The position numbers and the translations under genes were made by a program. Below are positions 33,987 through 41,221 of a stretch of 60,800 nucleotides of DNA, piece by piece. Source of the stretch: a bacterium. GTDB lineage: Bacteria; CG2-30-53-67. Below the pieces are notes generated by a model, which saw only the letters and a program-made list of their open reading frames with translations, searched no databases and was not told the DNA's origin. How positions within the stretch are numbered: the stretch's first letter is position 1; each line of letters opens with the position of its first letter. The stretch spans positions 1-60,800 of the forward strand of contig CAKKPE010000029.1 in assembly GCA_919901565.1 (NCBI GenBank), given 5' to 3'.

Positions 33987-35154
33987 TTACAGAAAATACC
34001 CGATTTTGTTCGTGGATGATGAAGAGGAGAACCTGGATATCTTTTCCATCCACTTCAGGGATACCTTCACCATCCATACCGCAAACAGCGGCCCTCAGGG
34101 ACTTGAACTTCTCGACCGGGAGTTTGTGGCGCTGGTCATCTCCGACCAGCGCATGGCGGGGATGACAGGTATGGAATTCCTGCAGGAGGTGAAAAAGAGG
34201 CATCCGGAAATCGTGACCATGCTTGTTACCGCCTATTCAGACCTGGATGTGCTTGTAGATGGTGTGAACGCAGGGACCCTTTATTCGTATATCCTCAAAC
34301 CCTGGGAGGCTAAAGACCTGAAGATTGCGCTGAGCCGTGGGATTGAGCACTACTATCTGGTTTCTGAACGGGACCGGCTCCACCAGGAGCAGATCGAAAC
34401 CTTAAAAAAGATGGCCCGGGCCAACCGGCTCTCGGCTGTGGGGACCCTCGCTGCCGGTATCGCCCACGAGATTAGAAACCCTCTGGTCTCTATCCAGACC
34501 TTCCTGGAAATGGTTCCTCAGAAGCTTTCTGAACTTCTGTTGTCCGGTTCCGGCCGGCCGGACAAAGAGTTCTGGGAGAAGTTTTATTCCCTGAGCTTTA
34601 AGGAAATACAGCGGATCAGGACACTGATCTCGGAACTGGTCAACTTTTCTCGGCCCACGCCTCCGGACTTAACCAGAGAAAATATCTCATGGGTAATCGA
34701 ACCCATGGTCGACCTGACTCGAAAAGAGGCTGAGAAAAAGGGGATTGATATCAGCTATCATGCAGACCCGGATCTTCCGCTGGTCCGGATGGATGTGTCC
34801 AAGGTCAAGCAGGTCCTCTTGAACCTGATCCTCAATGCCTTCCAAGCCATGCCCGATGGTGGAAAGATCAAGATTCTTGCACGGTCCGTGCATTACAGGG
34901 GACAGCCAAGGAGCGTGCAGGTTGTTGTGCAGGACAATGGCAAGGGGATTCCGGAAGAGATCAAGGAGCAGCTCTTTGATCCTTTTTTTACGACCAAGGA
35001 TCCGGGAGAGGGGGTCGGGCTTGGACTGACCATATGCCACCAGATTATGGAAGAACATGGCGGAGAGATCGAGATCAAAAGCCAGCAAGGCCGGGGGGCA
35101 GAGGTTGTCCTCACCTTTTCAGGAGATGATAAAAAGGGGAAAGGGAAAAGTTGA
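33973..35154 (+). CDS. Receiver-histidine kinase (REC-HisKA-HATPase)
   Basis: 393 residues. An N-terminal CheY-like receiver (PILFVDDEEENLDIF, acceptor Asp near 57 in VISDQRMAGMTGMEF, Thr/Lys switch in VTAYSD and ILKPWE) is fused to a soluble kinase. The kinase has H-box AAGIAHEIRNPLVS (His near 164), N-box KQVLLNLILNAFQAM, DNGKGIPEE, FDPFFTTKDPG and GVGLGLTICHQIMEEHGG. There is no membrane span and no output domain, so it sits inside a phosphorelay rather than at its end. The start is TTG, inside the previous gene, an arrangement that implies translational coupling. It is the last gene of the operon. Confidence 0.9.
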   Translation: MEKIDYRKYPILFVDDEEENLDIFSIHFRDTFTIHTANSGPQGLELLDREFVALVISDQRMAGMTGMEFLQEVKKRHPEIVTMLVTAYSDLDVLVDGVNAGTLYSYILKPWEAKDLKIALSRGIEHYYLVSERDRLHQEQIETLKKMARANRLSAVGTLAAGIAHEIRNPLVSIQTFLEMVPQKLSELLLSGSGRPDKEFWEKFYSLSFKEIQRIRTLISELVNFSRPTPPDLTRENISWVIEPMVDLTRKEAEKKGIDISYHADPDLPLVRMDVSKVKQVLLNLILNAFQAMPDGGKIKILARSVHYRGQPRSVQVVVQDNGKGIPEEIKEQLFDPFFTTKDPGEGVGLGLTICHQIMEEHGGEIEIKSQQGRGAEVVLTFSGDDKKGKGKS

Positions 35155-35239
35155 GAAGAAATAGCTTGCGTGATGAATTTTATTGAAGAAAACCCGTCTT
35201 ATTATGTAGAAAGGTCAAGGAAACATCTTTTTTCGTTAC

Positions 35240-35269
35240 TTGACGCGTTAACTGTTACGGGAGTATAGT
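35240..35269 (+). promoter_or_regulatory. Sigma-70 promoter for the OmpA lipoprotein gene
   Basis: TTGACG (35240-35245) and TATAGT (35264-35269) are separated by 18 bp. Transcription would begin near 35276, about 45 bases before the ATG at 35321, which has a strong GGAAGGAG ribosome site. Confidence 0.6.
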
Positions 35270-35320
35270 CTCTGCAACAATCATGATAATGTGAATATCA
35301 TCATTAGGAAGGAGAAAGAT

Positions 35321-36028
35321 ATGAAAAGTTCCAGATTATGGGTCATCAGTGTTGTTCTTGTATCCTTTGTCTTTACACTCATGGGGTGCGCCCAGTGGGA
35401 GCAGTCAACCAAGACCACCAAGGGTGCAATCGCCGGTGGACTGGTGGGAGCGGCGGCCGGGACCTTGCTCAAGCAGAATGATCCTTCTCAACGGGCCAAG
35501 GCGGCCCTGATCGGAGCGGCTATTGGGGCCACGGCCGGCGGTTTGGCCGGGAATTACATGGATAAGCAGGCCCAGGAACTCCAATCCATCCAGAATGCCC
35601 AGGTCCGACAGGAGCAGGACAAGGTCTTTTTGACTTTCGGCAGCGGGATCCTTTTTGATGTGAACTCTCCCACTTTGAAGCCTGGTGCCGTCACCAACCT
35701 TCGCCAGGTCTCCGATGTCATGAACAAATATCCACAGACCAACATCACGATCTCCGGCCATACGGACAGCACCGGCTCGGCCCAGCACAACCAGCAGCTC
35801 TCCGAGGACAGGGCAAGGTCTGTGGGCAGTTACCTTCAGTCCCAGGGGGTAAGCCCCTCCCGCATATCTGCTGTTGGCTACGGGGCCTCCTTGCCAGTGG
35901 CCGGTAATGATACACCCTCAGGCCGGCAGGCCAACCGGCGGGTAGAGATCGAGATCAAGGCCGGTCAGGCCCTCTATGAACAGCAGCAGCAGGCCCCGGC
36001 GGGAGCGTACGATCAGCCTTATCAATAG
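35321..36028 (+). CDS. OmpA-family lipoprotein with glycine zipper
   Basis: 235 residues. A lipoprotein signal with lipobox LMGC puts the acylated Cys at residue 23. Residues about 32-80 are a glycine-zipper segment (GAIAGGLVGAAAGTLL, ALIGAAIGATAGGLAGNYMD) able to insert in or cross a membrane. Residues about 100-215 form an OmpA C-terminal peptidoglycan-binding domain (ILFDVNSPTLKPGAVTNL, ISGHTDSTGSAQHNQQLSED, RISAVGYG, NRRVEIEI). The protein should tether the outer membrane to the cell wall. Reading is open to 35291, but the ribosome site and signal peptide fix the start. The stop codon is part of the direct repeat flanking the MITE copy. Confidence 0.92.
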   Translation: MKSSRLWVISVVLVSFVFTLMGCAQWEQSTKTTKGAIAGGLVGAAAGTLLKQNDPSQRAKAALIGAAIGATAGGLAGNYMDKQAQELQSIQNAQVRQEQDKVFLTFGSGILFDVNSPTLKPGAVTNLRQVSDVMNKYPQTNITISGHTDSTGSAQHNQQLSEDRARSVGSYLQSQGVSPSRISAVGYGASLPVAGNDTPSGRQANRRVEIEIKAGQALYEQQQQAPAGAYDQPYQ

Positions 36029-36189
36029 ATGACGGCTTCGTAAAAAGTCCGTCTGCGGCGTTGCGCTTCATCCTTCGTCATTGCAGCGTACCTATCAGTA
36101 CGCCTCATTCCTCAGGATTCGCGCGCCTTGCATCCGGAGCTTTTTACTGTGCCGTCCCTTTTGAGGAATTTTTACGAGTCCATCAATAG
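36021..36189. mobile_element. MITE-like element, copy 2, inserted at the end of the OmpA gene
   Basis: The same 150-bp element as at 6521-6692. The left end is GACGGCTTCGTAAAAAGTCC and the right end AATTTTTACGAGTCCATC, an imperfect terminal inverted repeat (GGCTTCGTAAAAA against GGACTCGTAAAAA). It is flanked by ATCAATAG at 36021-36028 and 36182-36189. The left repeat contains the OmpA stop codon, so the duplicated sequence is most simply explained as a target-site duplication. The internal hairpin GCGTAC...GTACGC is kept. Confidence 0.75.
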
Positions 36190-36338
36190 GTCGTAGGCAT
36201 GTTGTTTTAGAGAACTTCGTGAAGCGGCCCTGAAGTAATCATGGCCGCTCGCTTTTTATCCCCTGACAATCCTTCACAAAAACTAAACCTTGCGCCCACT
36301 TTTTAATTTAATTTTTGAATATATTTAAATCCGAATAA

Positions 36339-36398
36339 CTGTAAACTTTTACATAAAAGTGGAAAGTTTTTACATAAAAGGGGAAAAACTTTTCACAC
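36339..36398. promoter_or_regulatory. Cluster of repeated inverted-repeat sites, candidate sigma-54 enhancer
   Basis: CTGTAAACTTTTACA (36339-36353) is identical to the site at 16618-16632. Two related sequences follow at once: GTGGAAAGTTTTTACATAAAAG (read as GTGGAAAG then TTTTTACA, 36359-36374) and GGGGAAAAACTTTTCAC (36379-36395). They lie about 120-175 bp upstream of the sigma-54 promoter. The rest of the gene-free stretch 36190-36624 is AT-rich, with a short remnant of lower AT between 36415 and 36445 and no gene that I can see. Confidence 0.6.
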
Positions 36399-36513
36399 TC
36401 ATTTTAAAGCTGTTCTTGATGCCGAGGATGAAGGGTCGGAGCAAATCAAATTTTTTTGAAATAAAACAGCGAGTTAAAAAAATAAAGAACATTTCCTTTG
36501 TTAAGGAGTGAAT

Positions 36514-36529
36514 TGGTACAATTATTGCT
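36514..36529 (+). promoter_or_regulatory. Sigma-54 (RpoN) promoter for the PEP-CTERM gene
   Basis: TGGTACA-ATTA-TTGCT fits TGGCACR-N4-TTGCW with one mismatch, and GG (36515-36516) and GC (36527-36528) have the exact ten-base spacing. Transcription would start near 36540, 85 bases before the ATG, the same leader length as in the other sigma-54 unit. Confidence 0.75.
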
Positions 36530-36624
36530 ATATAAGATGAATGGAAAATAAGTGCCTAAAAAAGGTGCAAATAAAATTATGCCTGTTTTTACATAATTTT
36601 TTTAGAAAGCAAGGGGGATTGTTT

Positions 36625-37359
36625 ATGAAAAGGGGAAAACTCAGCCGGGGCTTAATGGGTTTATTGATGTGCATTCTATTGATCGTCTGTTTTGTCACCA
36701 GCGCCCATGCAATCAGCTTAACAGTTGACGGCAACCTGAGCGACATACAGGCCGCCGTGGACTCGGATCCGTTGAGAGGGTACACGGTCTCGGATCCGTT
36801 AAACGACGCGGGCAGCAGGGGGTTCGATATTACCAATGTATATTCGTATTACGATGATCCCTCCGATACCCTTTACTTCGGCATCCAGGTACAGGGCACG
36901 GTGGGCAGAGCGTGCGACGCTTTTAACAACCCAACGGGATGTCTGGAATTACTTACCTACCAGAACTTTGACTCAAACGAGAATTACCGCTTCCTTCTCG
37001 ACATTGACTCCAACGGCGGCCCGGATGACGCAACGCTTGCCATTAGAGGAAACGGGAACGGTTCTGCAACCAACGGACCGGGGACAGACGTGATTCTCAG
37101 TTCATTGATACCCAGCGGAGCCTCGTACGCTTATGCCGTGAGCGAGGGTTATAACGGTGTTGAGTTCAGCATCACGGGCTTAGGCATCCTGGGGAAGTAC
37201 TATACGGTGAATTTAGGCGCCGGAAGTGCAAAGGATGGAGCGCCAGAGGAACTCGTCGCCCTGAGTGGGATTGCCGTACCTGAACCCGCTTCCCTGGTCC
37301 TGATCGGTTCGGGGCTTCTCGCCATGGTAGGGCTGTCCCGCAGGCGGAACCGGCGATAA
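36625..37359 (+). CDS. PEP-CTERM sorting-domain surface protein
   Basis: 244 residues. The signal peptide ends AHA at residue 29. The C-terminal tail is a full PEP-CTERM signal: VPEPASLVLIGSG, hydrophobic segment, then RRRNRR. Exosortase cleaves such tails and the protein is then placed at the cell surface, usually together with exopolysaccharide. The body (about 30-215) is a beta-rich domain with Asp/Asn/Gly-rich loops (YYDDPSDTLYFGIQV, FLLDIDSNGGPDDATLAI) and no catalytic motif. An upstream ATG at 36541 is one base from the predicted sigma-54 start site and has no room for a ribosome site; ATG 36625 has GGGGG. No exosortase is in the window. The next gene may share the transcript. Confidence 0.9.
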   Translation: MKRGKLSRGLMGLLMCILLIVCFVTSAHAISLTVDGNLSDIQAAVDSDPLRGYTVSDPLNDAGSRGFDITNVYSYYDDPSDTLYFGIQVQGTVGRACDAFNNPTGCLELLTYQNFDSNENYRFLLDIDSNGGPDDATLAIRGNGNGSATNGPGTDVILSSLIPSGASYAYAVSEGYNGVEFSITGLGILGKYYTVNLGAGSAKDGAPEELVALSGIAVPEPASLVLIGSGLLAMVGLSRRRNRR

Positions 37360-37448
37360 ACATAAGTCTTGTAGGTATTTTAGGTATATATAGATTTCCA
37401 CGAATTGAATTTCCAAAATATTATATAGACAAAGGGAGGACAGAACTC

Positions 37449-40238
37449 ATGAAAACCAGATCCATCTTCACCGCCATTGCTCTGGCCGTATTCTTCTGCT
37501 TTATGATCATCACTCCGGCGTCAGCCGACAATGTGCAGGTCCTGAGCGATCCGCAGGAGATCGCCAGCTTTCTGAGCGGCTATGACATCCAGACCGTCAC
37601 CTTTACTCTGGATTCGAATGACACCATGACCATTGATATCAAGCCCTATGGTGTGCCGGGCGATGCAGACGGGGACGGATTCCCCGACACATCGAGCAAT
37701 CAGACCATTTTGGACGAGCCCGGAGTCGGATACTCCGAAGATATATCGACACTCATATCCTTTCACGATACTGCCTACTGCTCCCCTGACGTCTACATAG
37801 ATTATACCGATAATACGCTGAGCATTTATAACCTTTTCGGCCCCGATCCCATTATCGGACCGACCATGACCGTGACGGCCACGAGCTATGTCCTGACCAT
37901 CCCGAACTACAGCGCGTTCAGGGCCTTGCTGGGGGGGAACCCAGGGGATTTCGGCGCATTTGGTGTTGCCGGCAGCTCGACCGACCAGCAAACTGATGAT
38001 ATGGTCCCCGATTCCGGCTGCGGAATCATTAGCATTACACCGGTTGTCGCCAATGTGAGCCTCGGCGATTTCGTCTGGGGAGACTCGAACGGCAATGGTC
38101 TTCAGGATGCAGGGGAGCCCGGGCTCGATAACGTGACGGTCAACCTTCTGGATTGCAACAATAACATGGCGCTTGTGGACACCACGACCACCGTTTCCGG
38201 CGGCTCCTACACCTTTGCCAATGAGGCCCCGGGCATCTACTCGGTTGAATTTACCGCCCCCGCCGGCTATGTCTTTACGACCAAGGATGTGGGTGGAGAT
38301 GACACCCTCGACAGCGATGCCGACCAGTCTACGGGCCGCACCGCATGTACGGAAATGATCCCAGGGGACACGAACCTGACACTGGATGCGGGCCTGTTCC
38401 AAACCGCTTCCATCGGAAATCTGGTCTGGCATGACTTGAACCGGAACGGGATCCAGGACTCAGGCGAGCCCGGTCTTGACGGGGTAACCGTCAATCTCTA
38501 CGACAATAATGGGAACCTGCTCCAGACGATCACCACGGCCGGAGGCGGGATCTATCAGTTCAGCGGCATGAACCCGGGTAGCTATGTGGTAGAGGTCGTG
38601 CCGCCGTCCGGTTACGTCTTCAGCGATCAGTATGTAGGAACGGACGCTGCTGTCGACAGCAACGTGAGTGTCGGAACGGGCAAGAGCGATGCCGTCGTGC
38701 TGACCTCGGGACAAGCCGACGCCTCCGTGGATGCCGGGCTGAACCAGCTCCCCGCATCCATCGGCAATTATGTCTGGAATGACCTCAACGCGAACGGACT
38801 CCAGGACGGTCTGGAGCCGGGAATCCAAGGTGTTGCCGTTAATTTATATGATAGCTCCAATGTGCTTGTCACATCGACTACCACAGACGTCAACGGTATC
38901 TATGCCTTCAGCAATCTGGATCCCGGCACGTATGTCGTCGAGTTTGTTTATCCTTCCGGTTTCGTCTTCAGCCCAAAGGACGCCGGGACCAATGATGCGA
39001 TTGACAGTGACGCCGATACAACCACCGGCCGGACGGCGACAATCACGCTGGCCCCGAACGAAAGTAATCTGGATGCGGATGCCGGCCTCTATCAGAAGGC
39101 ATCGATCGGTGATTTGGTCTGGGACGATACGGACATGAACGGCATTCAGAATACGGGGGAGCCCGGTATTTCGAATGCAACGGTCAATCTGTACCGATGT
39201 TCCGATAACATCATAGTGGCTGCCGCGACCACGAACGGAAGCGGCAATTATCTGTTCCCCGGCCAGGAACCAGGCAGTTACTACATCGGGTTCGTGGCGC
39301 CGTCGGGTTACGTCTTCACCCTGAAAGATCAGGGAGGGGACGATACCATCGACAGTGATGCTGATCCGGTTACCGGTCAGACGGTGTGTGTCACCCTGAA
39401 TTCGGGGGATAACAATACCAGTGTGGATGCGGGACTCTTTGTCCCTGCAGTTCCGGAAATTACCATGAAGAAGTTTACCAATAATCAGGATGCGGATCAG
39501 CCGACCGGTCCAAACATTGCGGTGGGATCCGTGGTTACCTGGGAGTACGTGGTCACCAACTCGGGTAACGTCGCTTTGACGAATGTCGGGGTCACCGACG
39601 ACAAAGGTGTGGTTGTGACCTGCCCCGGCAGCATTCTGGCCCCGACAGCTACAATGACCTGCACGGCGACCGGTACGGCCGTTGCGGGCCAGTATTCGAA
39701 TATCGGCACGGCCAGCGGCACGGCCCCGTCGGGTGTTGTGGTCACGGCCACGGATCCGAGCCATTACTTTGGCATCGCCGTCCAGGCCGGTGGACAGGGA
39801 TGTTCGGATGGTTTCTGGAAGAACCACACCAACAAGTGGCCGTCCCCGTATACGCCGAGCACGATGTTCTCGGCCGTGTTTGAGAACGCGTTTCCGGGCA
39901 AGACACTCCTTCAGGTCATCTCGCAGGGAGGCGGGGGGCTGACCGCCCTGGGGCGCCAAACCGTAGGAGCGCTGCTGAACGCGGCTGCTACAGGGGTGAG
40001 CTACGACCTGACTCCAGCGCAAGTCATCAGTCAGTTCAATGCGGTTTTCCCGGGAAGCTGCTCTTCCTATGAGCCCTTGAAAAACTCGTTCGAGCAGTTA
40101 AATGAACAGGGATGCCCGATCAGCGGAGGTCGTACCTGTGAGGGAGAAGGTAAGTACGAGGGTAAAGAGTTCCATGAGAAGAAATGGAATGATAAAGATT
40201 CAAAAGATGATAAGAACAAGTGGGGGAGGGACGACTAG
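37449..40238 (+). CDS. Large secreted SdrD-repeat protein with WKNH C-terminal domain
   Basis: 929 residues. The signal peptide cleaves after ASA (residue 26). After a 175-residue unassigned domain come four SdrD/Cna-B type repeats of about 115 residues (starting near 204, 320, 436 and 551). Each has the pattern S-I-G-D-x-V-W-x-D, GNGLQDAGEPG and GGDDTLDSDAD. A DUF11-like beta domain (about 667-775) follows, then a region starting GCSDGFWKNHTNKWP, a motif common in bacterial surface proteins of unknown function. The tail is highly charged (KKWNDKDSKDDKNKW). There is no sortase, PEP-CTERM or membrane anchor, so it is released or held non-covalently. No terminator separates it from the PEP-CTERM gene 89 bp upstream. 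Confidence 0.88.
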   Translation: MKTRSIFTAIALAVFFCFMIITPASADNVQVLSDPQEIASFLSGYDIQTVTFTLDSNDTMTIDIKPYGVPGDADGDGFPDTSSNQTILDEPGVGYSEDISTLISFHDTAYCSPDVYIDYTDNTLSIYNLFGPDPIIGPTMTVTATSYVLTIPNYSAFRALLGGNPGDFGAFGVAGSSTDQQTDDMVPDSGCGIISITPVVANVSLGDFVWGDSNGNGLQDAGEPGLDNVTVNLLDCNNNMALVDTTTTVSGGSYTFANEAPGIYSVEFTAPAGYVFTTKDVGGDDTLDSDADQSTGRTACTEMIPGDTNLTLDAGLFQTASIGNLVWHDLNRNGIQDSGEPGLDGVTVNLYDNNGNLLQTITTAGGGIYQFSGMNPGSYVVEVVPPSGYVFSDQYVGTDAAVDSNVSVGTGKSDAVVLTSGQADASVDAGLNQLPASIGNYVWNDLNANGLQDGLEPGIQGVAVNLYDSSNVLVTSTTTDVNGIYAFSNLDPGTYVVEFVYPSGFVFSPKDAGTNDAIDSDADTTTGRTATITLAPNESNLDADAGLYQKASIGDLVWDDTDMNGIQNTGEPGISNATVNLYRCSDNIIVAAATTNGSGNYLFPGQEPGSYYIGFVAPSGYVFTLKDQGGDDTIDSDADPVTGQTVCVTLNSGDNNTSVDAGLFVPAVPEITMKKFTNNQDADQPTGPNIAVGSVVTWEYVVTNSGNVALTNVGVTDDKGVVVTCPGSILAPTATMTCTATGTAVAGQYSNIGTASGTAPSGVVVTATDPSHYFGIAVQAGGQGCSDGFWKNHTNKWPSPYTPSTMFSAVFENAFPGKTLLQVISQGGGGLTALGRQTVGALLNAAATGVSYDLTPAQVISQFNAVFPGSCSSYEPLKNSFEQLNEQGCPISGGRTCEGEGKYEGKEFHEKKWNDKDSKDDKNKWGRDD
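38058..39440 (+). repeat. Four tandem SdrD-domain coding repeats
   Basis: Repeat units lie at about 38058-38405, 38406-38753, 38754-39098 and 39099-39440, 342-348 bp each. The units are clearly homologous as protein but diverged as DNA, so duplication is not recent. Units 1 and 4 share cysteine pairs (DCNNN/TAC and RCSD/TVC) that units 2 and 3 lack. Confidence 0.8.
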
Positions 40239-40292
40239 ACTTTTTTTGGAAGCCCCACCCTATAAGTTGAGGTATTGAGTTAATTTTATGAA

Positions 40293-40336
40293 ACAGAAGA
40301 CCCGCTCGCAGGTGAGCGGGTCTTCTGTGTTTTTTA
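40293..40336 (+). terminator. Strong rho-independent terminator
   Basis: A perfect 15-bp stem (ACAGAAGACCCGCTC / GAGCGGGTCTTCTGT) with a six-base loop is followed by GTTTTTT. It closes the PEP-CTERM/SdrD unit 55 bp after the stop codon and is the clearest terminator in the window. Confidence 0.92.
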
Positions 40337-40385
40337 CCTACTATTACGACATGAACGCTTTCAGAAGGCCTCCGGATGCTGTAAT

Positions 40386-41138
40386 ATGATGATAGAGCCA
40401 GGGCCGCATGAGACCCTTGACACGCTTTCTACAGCCGGGATCCGCATGCTTCAGTTCCGCAGAGGGTATCGTTATTCCCTGGACGCCCTGATCCTTGCAT
40501 TTTTTATCCATCTCAAAAAAAACAGCTCCGTGGTGGAACTGGGCGCCGGCTCAGGGGTGATCTCTATGATCCTGGCAAAACGGCATCCTAACTGTGATGT
40601 TGCGGGCGTGGAGATCCAGAAGAGGCTCTACGGCCTTCTGGAGAAAAACCTGGTCATCAATGGACTTCAGGGCCGGGTACAGGCTGTCCACGGAGACATC
40701 CGCAGGATAGAAGAATATTTCGATCCTGAGAAAACAGACGCTGTCTGCTCCAATCCTCCCTTTCGCAAAGTCCTTTCAGGCAGGACGAATCCGGACCCGG
40801 AAAAAGCCATTGCAAGACATGAGATCAAGCTTACCCTTGAGGATCTGATCCATGCAGCGGCTTATCTTCTGAAGAGACATGGAAGATTTTCCATGATCTA
40901 TCTTCCTGAGCGCCTGACGGACCTGATCATCCAGCTCAGACAGAATCGTCTCGAACCGCGCAGGATGCAGACCATTCATTCCTTTCCGGGGACCCCTCCG
41001 GTCCTCGTGATGGTCGAGGCGGTCAAGGGGGCCAGGGCGGGGATGAAGATGGAGGCGCCTTTTATCATTTACCGGGATAAAACCGGGGCCTACTCCGGAG
41101 AGATGGAGTCTATCTATGGATTCCAGGCCGGGACCTGA
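40386..41138 (+). CDS. TrmN6-like tRNA1(Val) adenine-N6 methyltransferase
   Basis: A 250-residue class I SAM methyltransferase. After FRRGYRYSLDALILAFFI comes motif I VVELGAGSGVISMILA (about residues 44-59). The acidic ribose binder is in VAGVEIQ, and the amino-methylation motif NPPF is near residue 123 (DAVCSNPPFRKV). This matches the TrmN6/YfiC group that modifies A37 of tRNA1(Val). A different N6-adenine or guanine target cannot be excluded. It follows the strong terminator, so it needs its own promoter, which I could not identify. Two adjacent ATGs compete as start. Confidence 0.85.
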   Translation: MMIEPGPHETLDTLSTAGIRMLQFRRGYRYSLDALILAFFIHLKKNSSVVELGAGSGVISMILAKRHPNCDVAGVEIQKRLYGLLEKNLVINGLQGRVQAVHGDIRRIEEYFDPEKTDAVCSNPPFRKVLSGRTNPDPEKAIARHEIKLTLEDLIHAAAYLLKRHGRFSMIYLPERLTDLIIQLRQNRLEPRRMQTIHSFPGTPPVLVMVEAVKGARAGMKMEAPFIIYRDKTGAYSGEMESIYGFQAGT

Positions 41139-41221
41139 ATGCCGGATCTGCTGCAGGATACGGTTGCTGCTTTGGTGAAGTCGGTGATGCAGAACGTGTT
41201 TTTGAGGCCGTGAAGGGAGAT

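Noticed and set aside
36541-36624. The earlier ATG of the PEP-CTERM frame as its real start
   Set aside because: It lies at the predicted sigma-54 transcription start, leaving no ribosome site, and would put a basic non-signal segment before a good signal peptide that starts at 36625.
38058-39440. Regular repeats considered as a CRISPR array
   Set aside because: The units are about 345 bp, lie in frame in one protein and have no short identical repeats with unique spacers.
38844-40022. A 392-codon minus-strand frame opposite the SdrD-repeat gene
   Set aside because: It is rich in Arg, Gly and Ile in a pattern produced by the complement of repetitive coding DNA. The plus strand has a signal peptide and four recognisable domains.
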